DNA from: Candidatus Terasakiella magnetica
GTDB lineage: Bacteria > Pseudomonadota > Alphaproteobacteria > Rhodospirillales > Terasakiellaceae
Direction of reading: 5' to 3'
Assembly (NCBI RefSeq): GCF_900093605.1
Contig: NZ_FLYE01000023.1
Location: 146,224-210,223, forward strand
Length of the DNA stretch: 64,000 nt
Part shown: positions 1-10,770 of the stretch, piece by piece
Layout of the letters: each line of letters begins with the position of its first letter
How positions within the stretch are numbered: the stretch's first letter is position 1
Made by a program: the position numbers and the translations under genes
Notes under the pieces: generated by a model
Databases searched by the model: none
The model's input: only the letters and a program-made list of their open reading frames with translations
Told to the model about the DNA's origin: nothing

Positions 1-446
1 CCTCCATTGATACCTCGCCAAGCTACTCACCTGATGGGGATCAGATCACATTTAACTCCGATCGCGGGGGCTCTCAGCAGATCTATGTTATGGATTCGAA
101 TGGAAAAAATGTCCGTCGTATCAGTTTTGGCAAGGGTCGGTACGCTACACCGGTGTGGTCACCGCGTGGTGATTTAATCGCTTTTACAAAAATGTTACAG
201 GGTAAATTCTACATTGGTGTGATGCGTACAGACGGGTCTGGTGAGCGTCTGTTAGCCGATGGTTATCTGGTCGAAAGCCCAACGTGGTCGCCCAATGGAC
301 GCGTTTTGATGTTCTTTAGAGAAACCCTTCGCGGGGGTGAAAAAACAACCAAACTTTATAGTGTTGATTTGACTGGATATAACGAAAGAGAGATGATTAC
401 GCCGCTTGAAGGATCAGATCCTGCGTGGTCCCCCTTGATTCCTTAG
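1..446 (+). CDS. tolB: TolB, Tol-Pal system beta-propeller protein (3' part only)
   Basis: The reading frame is open from the left edge, so only the C-terminal part is present. The translation shows successive beta-propeller blades of the TolB/WD40-like type: [13 protein letters not shown], then [12 protein letters not shown], then [13 protein letters not shown], ending in DPAWSPLIP. TolB is a periplasmic protein that docks on Pal and TolA and takes part in outer-membrane constriction at division. The following gene is pal, the usual order. The N-terminal signal peptide and the TolA-binding region lie outside the window. Confidence 0.95.
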   Translation, partial: SIDTSPSYSPDGDQITFNSDRGGSQQIYVMDSNGKNVRRISFGKGRYATPVWSPRGDLIAFTKMLQGKFYIGVMRTDGSGERLLADGYLVESPTWSPNGRVLMFFRETLRGGEKTTKLYSVDLTGYNEREMITPLEGSDPAWSPLIP

Positions 447-565
447 AAAGGTGCGCATATAGTCTTTGCCAAGGCTATGGACGTATTTCTTATTTACAGG
501 GGGCGCGTCGTAAGGTCTGGTTAATTTAATGGTTAAAATATAATAGTCCTACAAGGGGATTGCTC

Positions 566-1054
566 ATGCGTAAGTTTCTCGGTCTGGTTGGTGCTGTAGC
601 CCTTCTCGCTGCTTGTGAAACCGCACCACAAGATGGTGCAAATGCTTCTGGTGCAGCTGCTGCTCAAAAACTGGGCCCAGCTTCTGGTACAGCTCAAGAT
701 TTCGTTGTTAATGTCGGTGACCGTGTGTTCTTCGGCTTTGATCAGTACAACCTCACAGCTGATGCTCGTTCCACTTTGGAAAAGCAAGCTATGTGGTTGA
801 AAAAATACCCGAACGCGACAATCGCGCTCGAAGGTCACTGCGACGAACGCGGTACACGTGAATATAACTTGGCACTCGGTGAGCGCCGCGCGAATGCTGC
901 CAAAGAATTTTTGGTAAGTCTTGGCGTTGATGCAATGCGCGTCAAAACAATCTCTTTTGGTAAAGAACGTCCGGTAGCACTGGGCCACAATGAAGCGGCT
1001 TGGGCTCAAAACCGTCGCTCTGTGACTGTTGTGTCTATGGGCGCTGGTTCCTAA
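566..1054 (+). CDS. pal: Pal, peptidoglycan-associated outer-membrane lipoprotein
   Basis: A 162-residue lipoprotein. The signal peptide ends in a lipobox (LLAAC) with the acylated cysteine at residue 17. An OmpA-type peptidoglycan-binding domain follows, with the motif GHCDERGTREYN and the ending NRRSVTVV. Pal anchors the outer membrane to peptidoglycan and partners TolB, whose gene is immediately upstream. I chose the ATG at 566 over a TTG at 560 because an AAGGGG ribosome site at 553-558 sits 7 bases before it and because the protein then starts MRKFLGL as a normal signal peptide. A strong terminator follows. Confidence 0.95.
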   Translation: MRKFLGLVGAVALLAACETAPQDGANASGAAAAQKLGPASGTAQDFVVNVGDRVFFGFDQYNLTADARSTLEKQAMWLKKYPNATIALEGHCDERGTREYNLALGERRANAAKEFLVSLGVDAMRVKTISFGKERPVALGHNEAAWAQNRRSVTVVSMGAGS

Positions 1055-1086
1055 TTTCTAGGAATTTACCCTAAAAGACTTCGAAT

Positions 1087-1129
1087 AAGGCGTTTGCTGC
1101 ATATCTTGTGGCAAACGCCTTGTTTTTTT
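1087..1129 (+). terminator. Rho-independent terminator after pal
   Basis: A perfect 11-bp stem (arms 1087-1097 and 1111-1121) with a 13-base loop is followed by a run of seven T. It lies 33 bases after the pal stop and would end the tolB-pal transcript, or reduce read-through into cpoB. Confidence 0.9.
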
Positions 1130-1184
1130 GTGCAAGAAAAGGCACAAAGGCTGAAACGCGAAATTTGATGCAGGTTTGATTACC

Positions 1185-2210
1185 ATGAAGATATCTTTCA
1201 AGACACTCCTTACGACAACATTCCTCGTGATAGCGAGCGCCATGCCCGCCATGGCGCAGGATGCAGATATGCAAGCCTTAATGGATCGTCTGGAAAGAAT
1301 GGATCGTGACATCAAAGCGCTGAACTTAAAAGTCTATCGCACAAGTGGTTCAGAAAGTTCTTCCATCACCCCAAGCGCGGGTGAGGATGTTTCTGGCCCG
1401 TTAGGCGCGCGTCTTAGTGTGCGCATTAATGAGCTGGAAAGCCAGATGCGCCAAATGACAGGCCAGATTGAGGAAACTTCATATCGCATTTCGCAAATGA
1501 CCACGCGTTTGGACAAGCTGATTGTCGATATTGATTATCGCCTGACAGCCCTTGAAGGTGGTACGCCTACAGGTCAGCCGCAAAACGCCCTTGGGCAAAC
1601 AGGCACAGAAGGCCAAGTGAAATTACCAAGTGGTATGAGCGGTCAGCAATTGGCCCCACCAAGCGGGCAAGCCCCAGCCCAACAAGTGACGGGCACTAAG
1701 CCCGGTACATTGGGCACATTATCTGGCTCTGATCTTAAGAATCCTTCTTTGGCAAATAAGCCATCACCAACACCAGCACCGGTTTCAACAACGCCAGCCC
1801 CTGCGGCGACTGAGACTGTCCAGCTAAACCCTGAAGCGCTTTATCAAAGCTCGCGCCAAATGCTCATGCGTGGTGAGTTTGTGAATGCAGAGAAAAACTT
1901 TAAGTCCTTCTTGGAAACAAATAAGGACCATAAGCTAACAGGCAATGTGCGCTATTGGTTGGGGGAAACCTATTATGTGCAGGGCAACTACGCCCAAGCA
2001 GCTTCCACCTTCCTTGAAGGTTATCAAAAGTCTTCTCGTGGGGCCAAGGCACCTGATAGCTTGTTAAAGCTTGGTATGTCTTTGACACGTATGGAAAAAT
2101 TACGTGAGGCTTGCGCGACATTTGGTAAACTACGTGCTGATTTCCCAAAAATGCCAGCTCATCTGTCCAAAACGCTTGAGCGTGAGCGTTCTTCGGCAAA
2201 ATGCAACTAG
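1185..2210 (+). CDS. cpoB: CpoB (YbgF), Tol-Pal associated TPR protein
   Basis: A 341-residue periplasmic protein that coordinates the Tol-Pal machine with peptidoglycan synthesis at division. A signal peptide ends in AMPAMAQ. It is followed by a short coiled coil (about residues 25-115, with LMDRLERMDRDIKAL and later amphipathic helices), a Pro/Gly/Thr-rich linker (about 125-220) and a C-terminal TPR domain with the family pattern ALYQSSRQMLMRGEFVNAEKN and GNVRYWLGETYYVQGNY. The ATG at 1185 is preferred over a TTG at 1176. The 3' end overlaps tilS by 10 bases, which suggests translational coupling. Confidence 0.93.
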   Translation: MKISFKTLLTTTFLVIASAMPAMAQDADMQALMDRLERMDRDIKALNLKVYRTSGSESSSITPSAGEDVSGPLGARLSVRINELESQMRQMTGQIEETSYRISQMTTRLDKLIVDIDYRLTALEGGTPTGQPQNALGQTGTEGQVKLPSGMSGQQLAPPSGQAPAQQVTGTKPGTLGTLSGSDLKNPSLANKPSPTPAPVSTTPAPAATETVQLNPEALYQSSRQMLMRGEFVNAEKNFKSFLETNKDHKLTGNVRYWLGETYYVQGNYAQAASTFLEGYQKSSRGAKAPDSLLKLGMSLTRMEKLREACATFGKLRADFPKMPAHLSKTLERERSSAKCN

Positions 2211-3439
2211 GAACGGATGAATTTTCTCATCTAATGGTGGCCCTGCCCACGGTGGGGAAACGATTTGCTGTGGCTGTATCAGGCGGGGCGGATAGTCTTG
2301 CACTTTGCTTGCTCTGTGCTGAGTGGGCTGTACAACATGGCAAAAAACTTATTGCCCTCAGTGTAAATCATGGCTTGCGGGCAGAGGCTGAAGGCGAATG
2401 CCAGTGGGTTTCTCAAGCTTTATCGCATTATAATGTTGAGCATCATATTTTAACAGGGACGAGTGAAGCCCCTAAAAGTGATATTCAGGCGGCTGCGCGC
2501 GAGCTGCGCTATCAGTTGATGCAAGATTTTTGTATTGATCATGATATTTCGGACCTGTTTTTAGCGCATCATCAAGATGATCAGGCCGAAACCTTCTTGT
2601 TACGTTTGGCCCGTGGCAGCGGTGTTGATGGGCTTTCTGCTATGAAACCTGTGACGCAAAGGGGGCATCTCAGGCTTTTGCGCCCCCTTTTAACTGTACC
2701 TAAAGCCAGCCTTGTCTCTTATCTTGAAGAGCGAAATCAAAGCTGGATTGAAGACCCGTCAAATGAAAATACCGCCTTTGAGCGGGTGAAAATGCGAAAA
2801 GCCATGGGGGCTTTGGCTGAACTTGGCTTAACGCCACACCGTTTAAGCCAGACCGCAGGCACTATGCAGCGTGTTAGTGGCGTGATGACACGGCTGTCTC
2901 AGGACTGGCTTGCGCAGAATTTTCGTTTATTTGAAGAAGCATATGGTGAGTTTTCCCACTCAGCCCTTAGTCAAGGTGAAGAAGAAGTTATCTTAAGGTG
3001 CTTATCGCGAATCGGTATGGCGATAAGCGGTGAAATTTACCCGCCACGATTTGAAAAATTACAAAAGCTTTTGGGGAAACTATTAGCCAAACAGGACGCA
3101 ACCTTGATGGGTTGTCGCTGGATAAATCAGGGTGAGGATATTTTAGTTTGTCGCGAAGTGCGTTTAAACGAAGTATCATCAAACATCTATCAAATTGATA
3201 ATCATCATTCTAAATCAGCATATTACGTGCGTATGTTAGGTCAAGATGGCTGGGCTGAGATTATCAAATGTGATGAGACGTTACGTCAATCGCCTTTGGT
3301 TAAGCCTGTGCTTTATAGCCTGATTTCCTTCTGGGATGACAAGGGTGTTCTGGCTGTACCGCATTTGGACTATGTGCGTGAAAATGAGTCATTTGAGGTG
3401 GATTTAGCTTTAATTGCTAAAAAACGGCTATTTTCATAA
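2201..3439 (+). CDS. tilS: TilS, tRNA(Ile)-lysidine synthase
   Basis: A 412-residue ATP-pyrophosphatase that converts the wobble C34 of the AUA-reading tRNA-Ile to lysidine, making it read AUA instead of AUG. The PP-loop SGGADS is at about residues 28-33, followed by NHGLRAEA and the HHQDDQAET motif typical of TilS. The C-terminal half is less conserved, as usual in alphaproteobacteria. The start codon lies inside the end of cpoB. The pairing of tilS with tol-pal upstream and ftsH downstream is a common alphaproteobacterial and gammaproteobacterial arrangement. Confidence 0.95.
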   Translation: MQLGTDEFSHLMVALPTVGKRFAVAVSGGADSLALCLLCAEWAVQHGKKLIALSVNHGLRAEAEGECQWVSQALSHYNVEHHILTGTSEAPKSDIQAAARELRYQLMQDFCIDHDISDLFLAHHQDDQAETFLLRLARGSGVDGLSAMKPVTQRGHLRLLRPLLTVPKASLVSYLEERNQSWIEDPSNENTAFERVKMRKAMGALAELGLTPHRLSQTAGTMQRVSGVMTRLSQDWLAQNFRLFEEAYGEFSHSALSQGEEEVILRCLSRIGMAISGEIYPPRFEKLQKLLGKLLAKQDATLMGCRWINQGEDILVCREVRLNEVSSNIYQIDNHHSKSAYYVRMLGQDGWAEIIKCDETLRQSPLVKPVLYSLISFWDDKGVLAVPHLDYVRENESFEVDLALIAKKRLFS

Positions 3440-3518
3440 GTTTCGCCTTGCGCAAGGCTGAAAATAGCTTATCTCTAATTCACAACGAATTGAGTATACG
3501 ACGAAAAGGAATTCAAAC

Positions 3519-5444
3519 GTGAACTTTAGCAGGAACCTAGCGCTGTGGGTCATCATCGCACTGTTGATCTTTGCGCTGTTCAATCTGTTCCAAAGCTCTA
3601 ACCAGCATATGGACCAGTCGACTGTACCGTTCTCTACTTTCATTGATGCAGTGGAAGAAGGCAAAGTCCAGGAAGTTACCATTCAGGACAATACGATTAC
3701 GGGTACATATCGTGACGGCATCAAGTTCCATTCTTACACGCCAAACGATCCGAACCTGATCACCACTTTGCGTGACAAAGGGGTCAAGATCACGGCGATG
3801 CCAAAGGATGATAGCGTTTCATTCTTCTCGATCCTGATCAGCTGGTTCCCTATGCTGTTGTTGATAGGTGTCTGGATTTTCTTCATGCGCCAGATGCAAG
3901 GCGGTGGCGGCAAAGCCATGGGCTTTGGTAAATCCAAAGCGCGCCAGCTTACTGAACAGCAAGGCCGCGTGACATTTGAAGATGTTGCAGGCATTGAAGA
4001 AGCCAAGCAGGAATTGGAAGAAGTTGTTGAATTCTTAAAAGATCCAAGCAAGTTCCAACGCCTTGGTGGTAAAATTCCACGCGGTTGTCTGCTGGTTGGC
4101 CCTCCGGGGACAGGTAAGACACTGCTGGCACGCGCCATTGCAGGTGAAGCCAACGTTCCGTTCTTTACGATTTCCGGTTCTGACTTTGTTGAAATGTTTG
4201 TTGGTGTTGGTGCATCGCGGGTTCGTGACATGTTTGAACAAGGTAAAAAGAATGCGCCTTGTATCATCTTCATTGACGAGATCGATGCGGTGGGTCGCCA
4301 TCGTGGTGCCGGTCTTGGCGGTGGTAATGATGAGCGTGAGCAAACGCTCAACCAGTTGCTGGTTGAAATGGATGGCTTTACCGATAATGAAGGTGTGATC
4401 CTGATTGCAGCGACCAACCGTCCTGACGTTTTGGACCCTGCTTTGTTGCGCCCGGGTCGTTTTGACCGCCAAGTTGTGGTGCCAAACCCAGATATCCAAG
4501 GCCGTGAACATATTCTTCTTGTACATATGAAGAAAGTGCCTTTAGGCCCGGATGTTGATCCTCATACAATTGCACGCGGCACGCCTGGTTTTTCTGGTGC
4601 AGACCTTGCCAACCTTGTTAACGAAGCCGCCCTTTTGGCTGCGCGTCGCAACAAGCGTCTGGTCACAAATGCAGAGTTTGAAGATGCCAAAGACAAGGTC
4701 ATGATGGGTGCTGAGCGCAAATCTATGGTCATGTCGGAAGAAGAGAAAAAACTCACAGCCTTCCACGAAGCGGGTCACGCCTTATGTGCCCTTCATATGG
4801 AAGCCTCTGATCCAATCCATAAAGCCACCATCATTCCACGTGGTCGCGCGCTTGGTATGGTGATGCGCCTGCCAGAAGCAGACCGTGTTTCTCTTTCCAC
4901 GGAAAAACTGCGTGCTGATTTGGTTGTTGCCATGGGTGGTCGTGTTGCTGAAGAGTTGGTCTTTGGTAAAGATAAGGTCACAACGGGTGCCTCAAACGAT
5001 ATCAAGCAAGCCACAAACATGGCCAAACATATGGTTATGGAATGGGGCATGTCTGAGAAGCTTGGCCCGATTGCTTATAGCGAGAATGAACAGGAAGTTT
5101 TCCTTGGTCATTCCGTGACGCAAACGCAGAATAACTCTGAAGAAACGGCAAAAGCCATTGATTCAGAAGTGCGCCAGATCATTGAAACCGCTTATGAGCA
5201 TTCAACTGAAATCCTCACTAAATATCGCAATGAATTGGATATCATCGGTGATGGTCTCATTGAATATGAAACACTCACAGGTGATGAGATTAAAGACCTG
5301 ATTGATGGCAAACCACCTCAGCAAGGTGGGAATGGTTCGGCAAATGGGGACGGCAAGCGCCGCAGCTCCATTCCAACAGCAGGTCATAAGAAAGACTCCT
5401 CTGATGATAATGGTGTTGAGCCAGAACCACAGCCTGGTGAGTAA
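3519..5444 (+). CDS. ftsH: FtsH, membrane-bound ATP-dependent zinc metalloprotease
   Basis: A 641-residue AAA+ protease of the inner membrane that degrades unassembled membrane proteins and short-lived regulators. Two membrane segments (about residues 8-24 and 103-123) flank a periplasmic domain. The AAA module carries Walker A GPPGTGKT (194-201), Walker [10 protein letters not shown] (249-257) and the second region of homology ending RPGRFDRQ. The zinc site HEAGH is at 416-420. The C-terminal tail is acidic and low complexity. The start is GTG at 3519 with AAAGGA at 3505-3510. Confidence 0.98.
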   Translation: MNFSRNLALWVIIALLIFALFNLFQSSNQHMDQSTVPFSTFIDAVEEGKVQEVTIQDNTITGTYRDGIKFHSYTPNDPNLITTLRDKGVKITAMPKDDSVSFFSILISWFPMLLLIGVWIFFMRQMQGGGGKAMGFGKSKARQLTEQQGRVTFEDVAGIEEAKQELEEVVEFLKDPSKFQRLGGKIPRGCLLVGPPGTGKTLLARAIAGEANVPFFTISGSDFVEMFVGVGASRVRDMFEQGKKNAPCIIFIDEIDAVGRHRGAGLGGGNDEREQTLNQLLVEMDGFTDNEGVILIAATNRPDVLDPALLRPGRFDRQVVVPNPDIQGREHILLVHMKKVPLGPDVDPHTIARGTPGFSGADLANLVNEAALLAARRNKRLVTNAEFEDAKDKVMMGAERKSMVMSEEEKKLTAFHEAGHALCALHMEASDPIHKATIIPRGRALGMVMRLPEADRVSLSTEKLRADLVVAMGGRVAEELVFGKDKVTTGASNDIKQATNMAKHMVMEWGMSEKLGPIAYSENEQEVFLGHSVTQTQNNSEETAKAIDSEVRQIIETAYEHSTEILTKYRNELDIIGDGLIEYETLTGDEIKDLIDGKPPQQGGNGSANGDGKRRSSIPTAGHKKDSSDDNGVEPEPQPGE

Positions 5445-5470
5445 ACTTTACCTGTGAAAATAGGTATTTA

Positions 5471-5505
5471 TGAGCCCCTGTTTTTGCAGGGGCTCATTTG
5501 TTTTT
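5471..5505 (+). terminator. Rho-independent terminator between ftsH and folP
   Basis: A perfect 10-bp stem (5471-5480 with 5487-5496), a 6-base loop and a T-rich tract up to 5505. It separates ftsH from folP, whose start is only 13 bases further on, so folP depends on read-through or on a promoter within this short gap. Confidence 0.88.
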
Positions 5506-5517
5506 AGGGGAAATCCT

Positions 5518-6603
5518 ATGACTGTTTATGAAAAAGATTTTAATCTAAGCGCACTGCCGCGCGGGTTTTGCACGCCTGAGTGCGACCTTGGAAAAATGAT
5601 TTACCTGCGCCCGCTTGCACGCTTTCGCCAAGGCCGTTTTGACTATCCTCTTTATGAGCTCTCTCTTCGCATAAAAGGTGAGGTTCAGCGTTTTAAAGCC
5701 AGTCAAAGTGATTTGATGGTTTGGGCTGAAAATGAGGGTGAAGACGTGATTGTACAAGTAGGTAAACTGCTTGAACATTGTGAAATACCTCGTCCCTCTT
5801 TTGCCGGGCTTAAGGTTGAAAAACGTCCGCTCATTATGGGGATTGTGAATGTCACGCCCGATAGTTTTTCAGATGGCGGGGATAATTATAATCCTGAAGT
5901 TGCCATTGCCCATGCCAAGGAAATGGTCGCAGCAGGCGTGGATATCCTTGATATCGGCGGCGAGTCAACTCGACCGGGCGCAGCTGCTGTTGCGCGTGAA
6001 GACGAATTAAAACGCGTCATTCCAGTGATTAAGGGGATTAAAGACTTAGGGGTAAAAATTTCCATTGATACCCGCCACAGTGCGGTGATGCGCGCCGCCA
6101 TTAATGCGGGGGCTGATATTATTAATGATGTCACGGCTTTAGAAGGGGAAGGCTCGCTTGAAGTGGCCGCTGAACTTGATGTGCCGGTCATGCTTATGCA
6201 TATGCAAGGTGAGCCCCAGACCATGCAGGAAAACCCCATTTACGAAGACTGCGTGCTTGATATTTATGACTATCTTCATGAACGGGTGCGCGCGTGTGAA
6301 AATGCTGGCTTAAAGCGTGAAAATATCTGTGTCGATCCGGGTATTGGCTTTGGCAAAACGCTGGATCACAATATGGAGATCATGAACCAGTTGGCACTTT
6401 ACCATGGTCTGGGCTGTAGTGTGCTTCTTGGGGCATCGCGCAAAAGCTTTATTGCCAAAATCTGTGGTGATGTGGCGGCAAAAGACCGTTTGCCCGGTTC
6501 TTTGGTTGCTGCCCTTCAAGCTGCGCAAGCAGGTGTGCAGCTCGTGCGCGTTCATGATGTGGCACAGACCAAGCAGGCCCTTGATGTGTGGGAATGTATT
6601 TGA
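5518..6603 (+). CDS. folP: FolP, dihydropteroate synthase with N-terminal extension
   Basis: Condenses 6-hydroxymethyl-dihydropterin diphosphate with 4-aminobenzoate in folate synthesis; target of sulfonamides. From the ATG at 5518 (AGGGG at 5506-5510) the protein is 361 residues. The TIM-barrel domain begins only near residue 105 with IMGIVNVTPDSFSDGG, followed by DIGGESTRPGA, the loop DIINDVTALEG and the ending LVRVHDVAQTKQAL. The roughly 100-residue N-terminal extension (PRGFCTPECDL and following) has no obvious motif; such extensions occur in alphaproteobacterial FolP proteins. An upstream in-frame start at 5470 would lie in the terminator and is rejected. Confidence 0.95.
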   Translation: MTVYEKDFNLSALPRGFCTPECDLGKMIYLRPLARFRQGRFDYPLYELSLRIKGEVQRFKASQSDLMVWAENEGEDVIVQVGKLLEHCEIPRPSFAGLKVEKRPLIMGIVNVTPDSFSDGGDNYNPEVAIAHAKEMVAAGVDILDIGGESTRPGAAAVAREDELKRVIPVIKGIKDLGVKISIDTRHSAVMRAAINAGADIINDVTALEGEGSLEVAAELDVPVMLMHMQGEPQTMQENPIYEDCVLDIYDYLHERVRACENAGLKRENICVDPGIGFGKTLDHNMEIMNQLALYHGLGCSVLLGASRKSFIAKICGDVAAKDRLPGSLVAALQAAQAGVQLVRVHDVAQTKQALDVWECI

Positions 6604-6667
6604 TCTGCGAATCGTGAGATGCTAAACCTTATTTAACAGTTATCCACGAACAGAATCGAACATCTAG

Positions 6668-8014
6668 ATGACACGTAAACTCTTTGGCACAGACGGTATT
6701 CGCGGGGCCGCCAACCTGCATCCGATGACGGCAGAAATCGCTATGAAAGTCGGGATGGCAGCGGGGCATTATTTCGTGCGTGGGGATCACCGCCACCGTG
6801 TGGTGATTGGTAAAGATACCCGTCTTTCCGGTTATATGATCGAACCTGCACTTGTTGCTGGTTTCACCGCCATGGGGATGGATGTGTTACTGGTTGGCCC
6901 TATGCCCACGCCTGCGGTTGCCATGTTAACAGATTCCATGCGTTGTGATCTTGGGGTGATGATTTCAGCCTCTCATAACCCGTTTTATGATAACGGCATT
7001 AAGTTGTTTGGTCCTGATGGTTATAAGCTGCCCGATGAGGTTGAGCTTAAGCTTGAAGAACTGATTGGAAGTGATCTTTCTTCCATGTTTGTAGCCCCTG
7101 AAAAATTGGGCCGTGCTAAACGTTTGGAAGATGCCTCTGGGCGCTATGTGGAATTTGCCAAAAATACCTTCCCGGATGATTTACGCCTTGATGGGCTTAA
7201 GATCGTGGTCGATTGTGCCAACGGGGCGGCCTATAAGGTTGCACCGGAAGTCTTGTGGGAATTGGGCGCAGAAGTAATCCCGGTTGGGGTTGCGCCAAAC
7301 GGTTTTAACATCAATAAAGAGTGCGGTTCGACCTCAACCAGCACATTGAGCGAACAGGTGATCGCCCATAATGCGGATATCGGTATTGCGCTAGATGGTG
7401 ATGCGGATCGTGTGATCATTTGTGATGAAAAAGGCCAAGTGGTTGATGGTGATCAGATCATGGGGCTGGTGACAACTCATATGCATAAGCGCGGCCTGTT
7501 AAAAGGCGGCGGCTTGGTTGCAACCGTCATGTCCAATATGGGCTTGGAAAAATACCTTGAAGGCAATGGCCTTAGCCTTGAGCGCACCAAAGTGGGTGAT
7601 CGCTATGTGGTTGAAAAAATGCGTTCAGATGGCTTTAACGTAGGTGGTGAGCAATCCGGCCATATTGTTTTAGGTGATTATGCCACAACAGGGGACGGCC
7701 TTGTCGCCGCCCTTCAAGTACTCGCCGTGGTTATTGAACAGGGCAAACCGACTTCACAGGTGTGTAAATTGTTTGAGCCTTACCCGCAGATTTTAAAGAA
7801 TGTACGTTATGGGGCGGATAGCTATCCACTGGATGAAGACAGCGTAAAACAGGCGATTTCAACAGGTGAAGACCGTCTTAATGGCTCAGGTCGTGTGTTG
7901 ATCCGCAAATCCGGCACAGAACCTTTAATCCGCGTGATGGCGGAAGGCCAAGATTCGCAACTGGTGGAACAAGTGGTTGATGATATCGTTGCTGCGGTTA
8001 CGGCTGTGGCATGA
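6668..8014 (+). CDS. glmM: GlmM, phosphoglucosamine mutase
   Basis: A 448-residue alpha-D-phosphohexomutase that converts glucosamine-6-phosphate to glucosamine-1-phosphate for peptidoglycan and LPS precursors. The N-terminus [13 protein letters not shown] is diagnostic of GlmM. The phosphoserine loop ISASHNPF has the active serine at residue 102, the metal loop is DGDADRV, the sugar-binding loop is GGEQSGH, and the C-terminal phosphate-binding loop is [12 protein letters not shown]. The stop overlaps the thiD start (ATGA). Confidence 0.98.
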   Translation: MTRKLFGTDGIRGAANLHPMTAEIAMKVGMAAGHYFVRGDHRHRVVIGKDTRLSGYMIEPALVAGFTAMGMDVLLVGPMPTPAVAMLTDSMRCDLGVMISASHNPFYDNGIKLFGPDGYKLPDEVELKLEELIGSDLSSMFVAPEKLGRAKRLEDASGRYVEFAKNTFPDDLRLDGLKIVVDCANGAAYKVAPEVLWELGAEVIPVGVAPNGFNINKECGSTSTSTLSEQVIAHNADIGIALDGDADRVIICDEKGQVVDGDQIMGLVTTHMHKRGLLKGGGLVATVMSNMGLEKYLEGNGLSLERTKVGDRYVVEKMRSDGFNVGGEQSGHIVLGDYATTGDGLVAALQVLAVVIEQGKPTSQVCKLFEPYPQILKNVRYGADSYPLDEDSVKQAISTGEDRLNGSGRVLIRKSGTEPLIRVMAEGQDSQLVEQVVDDIVAAVTAVA

Positions 8015-8814
8015 AGGGGCGCGTGCTGATCATCGCTGGTTCTGACAGTGGTGGCGGGGCAGGCATTCAGGCTGATCTTAAGACCGTTACCTGCCTTGGT
8101 GGCTATGGGATGACAGCCATTACAGCCCTGACGGCACAAAATACCCAAGGTGTTAGCGCTATTCATGATGTGCCAGCTGATTTCATTAAAGAACAAATCC
8201 GTGTTGTGCTGAGCGATTTGGGTGCGGATTGCATCAAAACAGGTATGTTAAGCCAACCTGCCACCATCCATGCCATTTGTGATGTGTTAGATGAGCTCGA
8301 TATGGACATCCCCATGGTGGTTGATCCGGTCATAGTGGCAAAAGGCGGGGCCTCCTTGCTGGCTCAAGAAGCCATGGCAGCACTAAAAACCCGCCTGATC
8401 CCGCGCGCAACCATGCTCACCCCCAATGTACCAGAAGCCGAAGCCTTAACCGGCATAAGCGTTATGACAGCAGATGATATGGCAAAAGCTGCTGAGAAGC
8501 TGTTCGAGTTGGGACCCAAAGCTGTGTTGATGAAGGGCGGGCATTTGGATGAAACGGGCGAGCAAGTGACCGATTATTTATTTGAAGCTGGTGGGGGGAG
8601 CCATCACTTTTCAGGCAAGCGCATCCAAAGCCGCCATACCCACGGTACAGGCTGCACAACCGCCTCAGCCATTGCCTGTGGAATTGCTCAAGGACTAACA
8701 GTGGTTGAGTCTGTACAACGGGCAAAAGACTATGTTTTTGAAGCCATTAGAACCGCACCGGGATATGGCTCAGGCCATGGGCCGCTTAATCATGGTCATA
8801 CAGTCAAGGCCTAG
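8011..8814 (+). CDS. thiD: ThiD, hydroxymethylpyrimidine (phosphate) kinase
   Basis: A 267-residue ribokinase-fold enzyme that phosphorylates HMP and HMP-P for thiamine synthesis. Family marks are the N-terminal [18 protein letters not shown], the central [15 protein letters not shown], the motif [10 protein letters not shown] and the anion-hole segment [13 protein letters not shown] near the C-terminus. It overlaps glmM by 4 bases and should be translationally coupled to it. No TPP riboswitch or other thiamine gene is nearby. Confidence 0.95.
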   Translation: MKGRVLIIAGSDSGGGAGIQADLKTVTCLGGYGMTAITALTAQNTQGVSAIHDVPADFIKEQIRVVLSDLGADCIKTGMLSQPATIHAICDVLDELDMDIPMVVDPVIVAKGGASLLAQEAMAALKTRLIPRATMLTPNVPEAEALTGISVMTADDMAKAAEKLFELGPKAVLMKGGHLDETGEQVTDYLFEAGGGSHHFSGKRIQSRHTHGTGCTTASAIACGIAQGLTVVESVQRAKDYVFEAIRTAPGYGSGHGPLNHGHTVKA

Positions 8815-8955
8815 GGGCAAGCTGTGCGAAACAGGGATGCTTTTCGTCAAGAATAAAATACCCCTACTTATTGCTGGTTTTTGACCTAAGTTATTTAGGG
8901 TACTATGGCAATCAGGTACAAATTGTCGAAAATAAACAGGACGTCGAGTTTTGCC

Positions 8956-9945
8956 ATGAAGGATACCTTCGGTCGCACCATTACATATTTACGTGTCTCT
9001 ATCACAGATCGTTGTGATTTTCGCTGTACCTATTGTATGGCAGAAGATATGACGTTTTTACCGCGCCAAGAAATCCTGTCTTTTGAAGAGATGGAACGTA
9101 TCTGCACCGCCTTTATCAATCGCGGTGTGACGAAAATTCGCTTAACGGGCGGCGAGCCGCTTGTGCGCCGTGGCGTAATGGATTTGATAAAACAGCTCAG
9201 CCGCCATTTAGAGACAGGGGCGCTTAAAGAGCTTACGCTTACGACAAATGGCTCTCAATTGACCAAATATGCCGATGATTTGGTTAAATACGGTGTGCGT
9301 CGCATTAATGTCTCGCTTGATACCTTAGACGCGCAGCGTTTTGCCGATATTACCCGCCATGGCAAGCTTGATACGGTGCTAAACGGCTTGGAAGCTGCCA
9401 AAAAGGCCGGGCTGAAAGTCAAAATCAACACGGTGGCGCTTAAAGGCCAGACCGATGAAGAACTTGATGATTTACTGGAATTTGTTGGGGATAACGGGTT
9501 TGACCTGACCTTTATTGAAACCATGCCGTTGGGTGAAATTGGTGGCTCGCGCGTTGATCATTACCTACCACTGACTGAAGTGCGCGAACGTATTTCAAAA
9601 AGATGGACAATTTCGGATACGGATTATGTAACGGGTGGGCCTGCGCGTTTTGTCGATGTGGCAGAAACAGGCAATCGCATTGGTTTTATCACACCACTTA
9701 GCCACGGTTTTTGTGAAAGCTGTAACCGCATGCGCTTAACCTGTAAGGGCGTGCTTTATATGTGCTTGGGCCAAGATGGCAATGTGGACTTGCGCGAGGT
9801 GGTGCGCTCTAGTGAAAGTAACGAGCCATTACAAGCCGCTATTGATAAAGCCTTGAACCTGAAACCAGAAGGCCATGAGTTTATTATTGAAGAAGGCCGC
9901 GACGGTCCGGCACTTAATCGTCATATGAGCGTGACAGGCGGCTAA
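8956..9945 (+). CDS. moaA: MoaA, GTP 3',8-cyclase (molybdenum cofactor synthesis)
   Basis: A radical-SAM enzyme starting molybdopterin synthesis. With the ATG at 8956 it has 329 residues. The SAM cluster motif CDFRCTYC gives cysteines 20, 24 and 27. The C-terminal second cluster segment is [14 protein letters not shown], and the protein ends in the catalytic GG tail. An alternative ATG at 8905 has AGGG four bases before it and adds 17 residues; homologues normally begin close to the later start, but I cannot decide firmly. No moaC, moaD or moaE is in the window. Confidence 0.93.
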   Translation: MKDTFGRTITYLRVSITDRCDFRCTYCMAEDMTFLPRQEILSFEEMERICTAFINRGVTKIRLTGGEPLVRRGVMDLIKQLSRHLETGALKELTLTTNGSQLTKYADDLVKYGVRRINVSLDTLDAQRFADITRHGKLDTVLNGLEAAKKAGLKVKINTVALKGQTDEELDDLLEFVGDNGFDLTFIETMPLGEIGGSRVDHYLPLTEVRERISKRWTISDTDYVTGGPARFVDVAETGNRIGFITPLSHGFCESCNRMRLTCKGVLYMCLGQDGNVDLREVVRSSESNEPLQAAIDKALNLKPEGHEFIIEEGRDGPALNRHMSVTGG

Positions 9946-9989
9946 AGCTGAGTCATATTAGGGCGAAACTTCACTGAAGGATGAGGCAG

Positions 9990-10757
9990 ATGGCTGATCC
10001 CAAAATTGCATTTGTTGCTGGAAAATCAGATACCGCACAAGATGCAATGTCGCGTTTATGCGGTATGTATGACCATGTTACCCCAGATAAGGCTGATGTC
10101 ATTGTGGCCTTGGGCGGGGATGGCTATATGTTGCGCACCCTTCATAAATATCTGCATCTTAATAAACCTGTCTTTGGTATGAACCGGGGATCTGTCGGGT
10201 TTTTGATGAATGAATATCGCGAAGATGACTTAATGGAGCGGATTTCACGCATGGAATCCTTTGAAATCCACCCTTTGCGCATGGAAGCGCAATGTAAGGG
10301 CGGCAAAATCCATGAAGCCATTGCCTTTAACGAGGTCTCGCTTTTTCGCGAAACAGGCCAAGCAGCACACATCCGCGTCAGTGTCGATGGTGTCGTGCGT
10401 CTTGATGAAATGGTCTGTGATGGTCTGTTGATTTCAACACCTGCAGGCTCAACGGCTTATAACATGTCAGCCTATGGCCCGATCTTGCCTTTGGGTGCGG
10501 GGGTTTTGGCCCTTACGGCGATTTCAGCCTATCGCCCCAGACGCTGGCGCGGCGCAATTTTGCCCCATAGTGCCTCGGTTAATTTTGAAATCATCAATGA
10601 TGAAAAACGCCCGGTGGGTGTTTCTGCCGATTTTAACGAGTTTCGTGATGTGCTTAATGTGAAGGTCTATGAAGACCGCAGCCTTTATTCCATGGTGCTG
10701 TATGATCCTGAACATAATCTGGAAGAGCGGATTTTACAGGAACAGTTTATGGGCTGA
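9990..10757 (+). CDS. nadK: NadK, NAD kinase
   Basis: A 255-residue ATP-dependent NAD kinase that supplies NADP. It shows the GGDGYMLR motif (the GGDG nucleotide loop), then [15 protein letters not shown], the NE-containing stretch [10 protein letters not shown] and the glycine-rich [14 protein letters not shown] prefer the ATG at 9990 (MADPKIAF) because GAAGGA at 9974-9979 is correctly spaced for it and too close to the ATG at 9981. It ends 13 bases from the convergent gene on the minus strand. Confidence 0.95.
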   Translation: MADPKIAFVAGKSDTAQDAMSRLCGMYDHVTPDKADVIVALGGDGYMLRTLHKYLHLNKPVFGMNRGSVGFLMNEYREDDLMERISRMESFEIHPLRMEAQCKGGKIHEAIAFNEVSLFRETGQAAHIRVSVDGVVRLDEMVCDGLLISTPAGSTAYNMSAYGPILPLGAGVLALTAISAYRPRRWRGAILPHSASVNFEIINDEKRPVGVSADFNEFRDVLNVKVYEDRSLYSMVLYDPEHNLEERILQEQFMG

Positions 10758-10770
10758 GCTCAGCCTTAGC

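Noticed and set aside
533-1009. 158-residue open frame antisense to pal
   Set aside because: Completely covered by pal; cysteine-rich noise with no signal peptide or ribosome site.
3734-4417. 227-residue open frame on the minus strand inside ftsH
   Set aside because: It lies fully within an unmistakable ftsH gene and its translation has no family features; open only as a by-product of the codon use of the real gene.
5470-5517. Upstream in-frame start of folP at 5470
   Set aside because: It would place coding sequence in the terminator hairpin and lacks a ribosome site; the ATG at 5518 has one.
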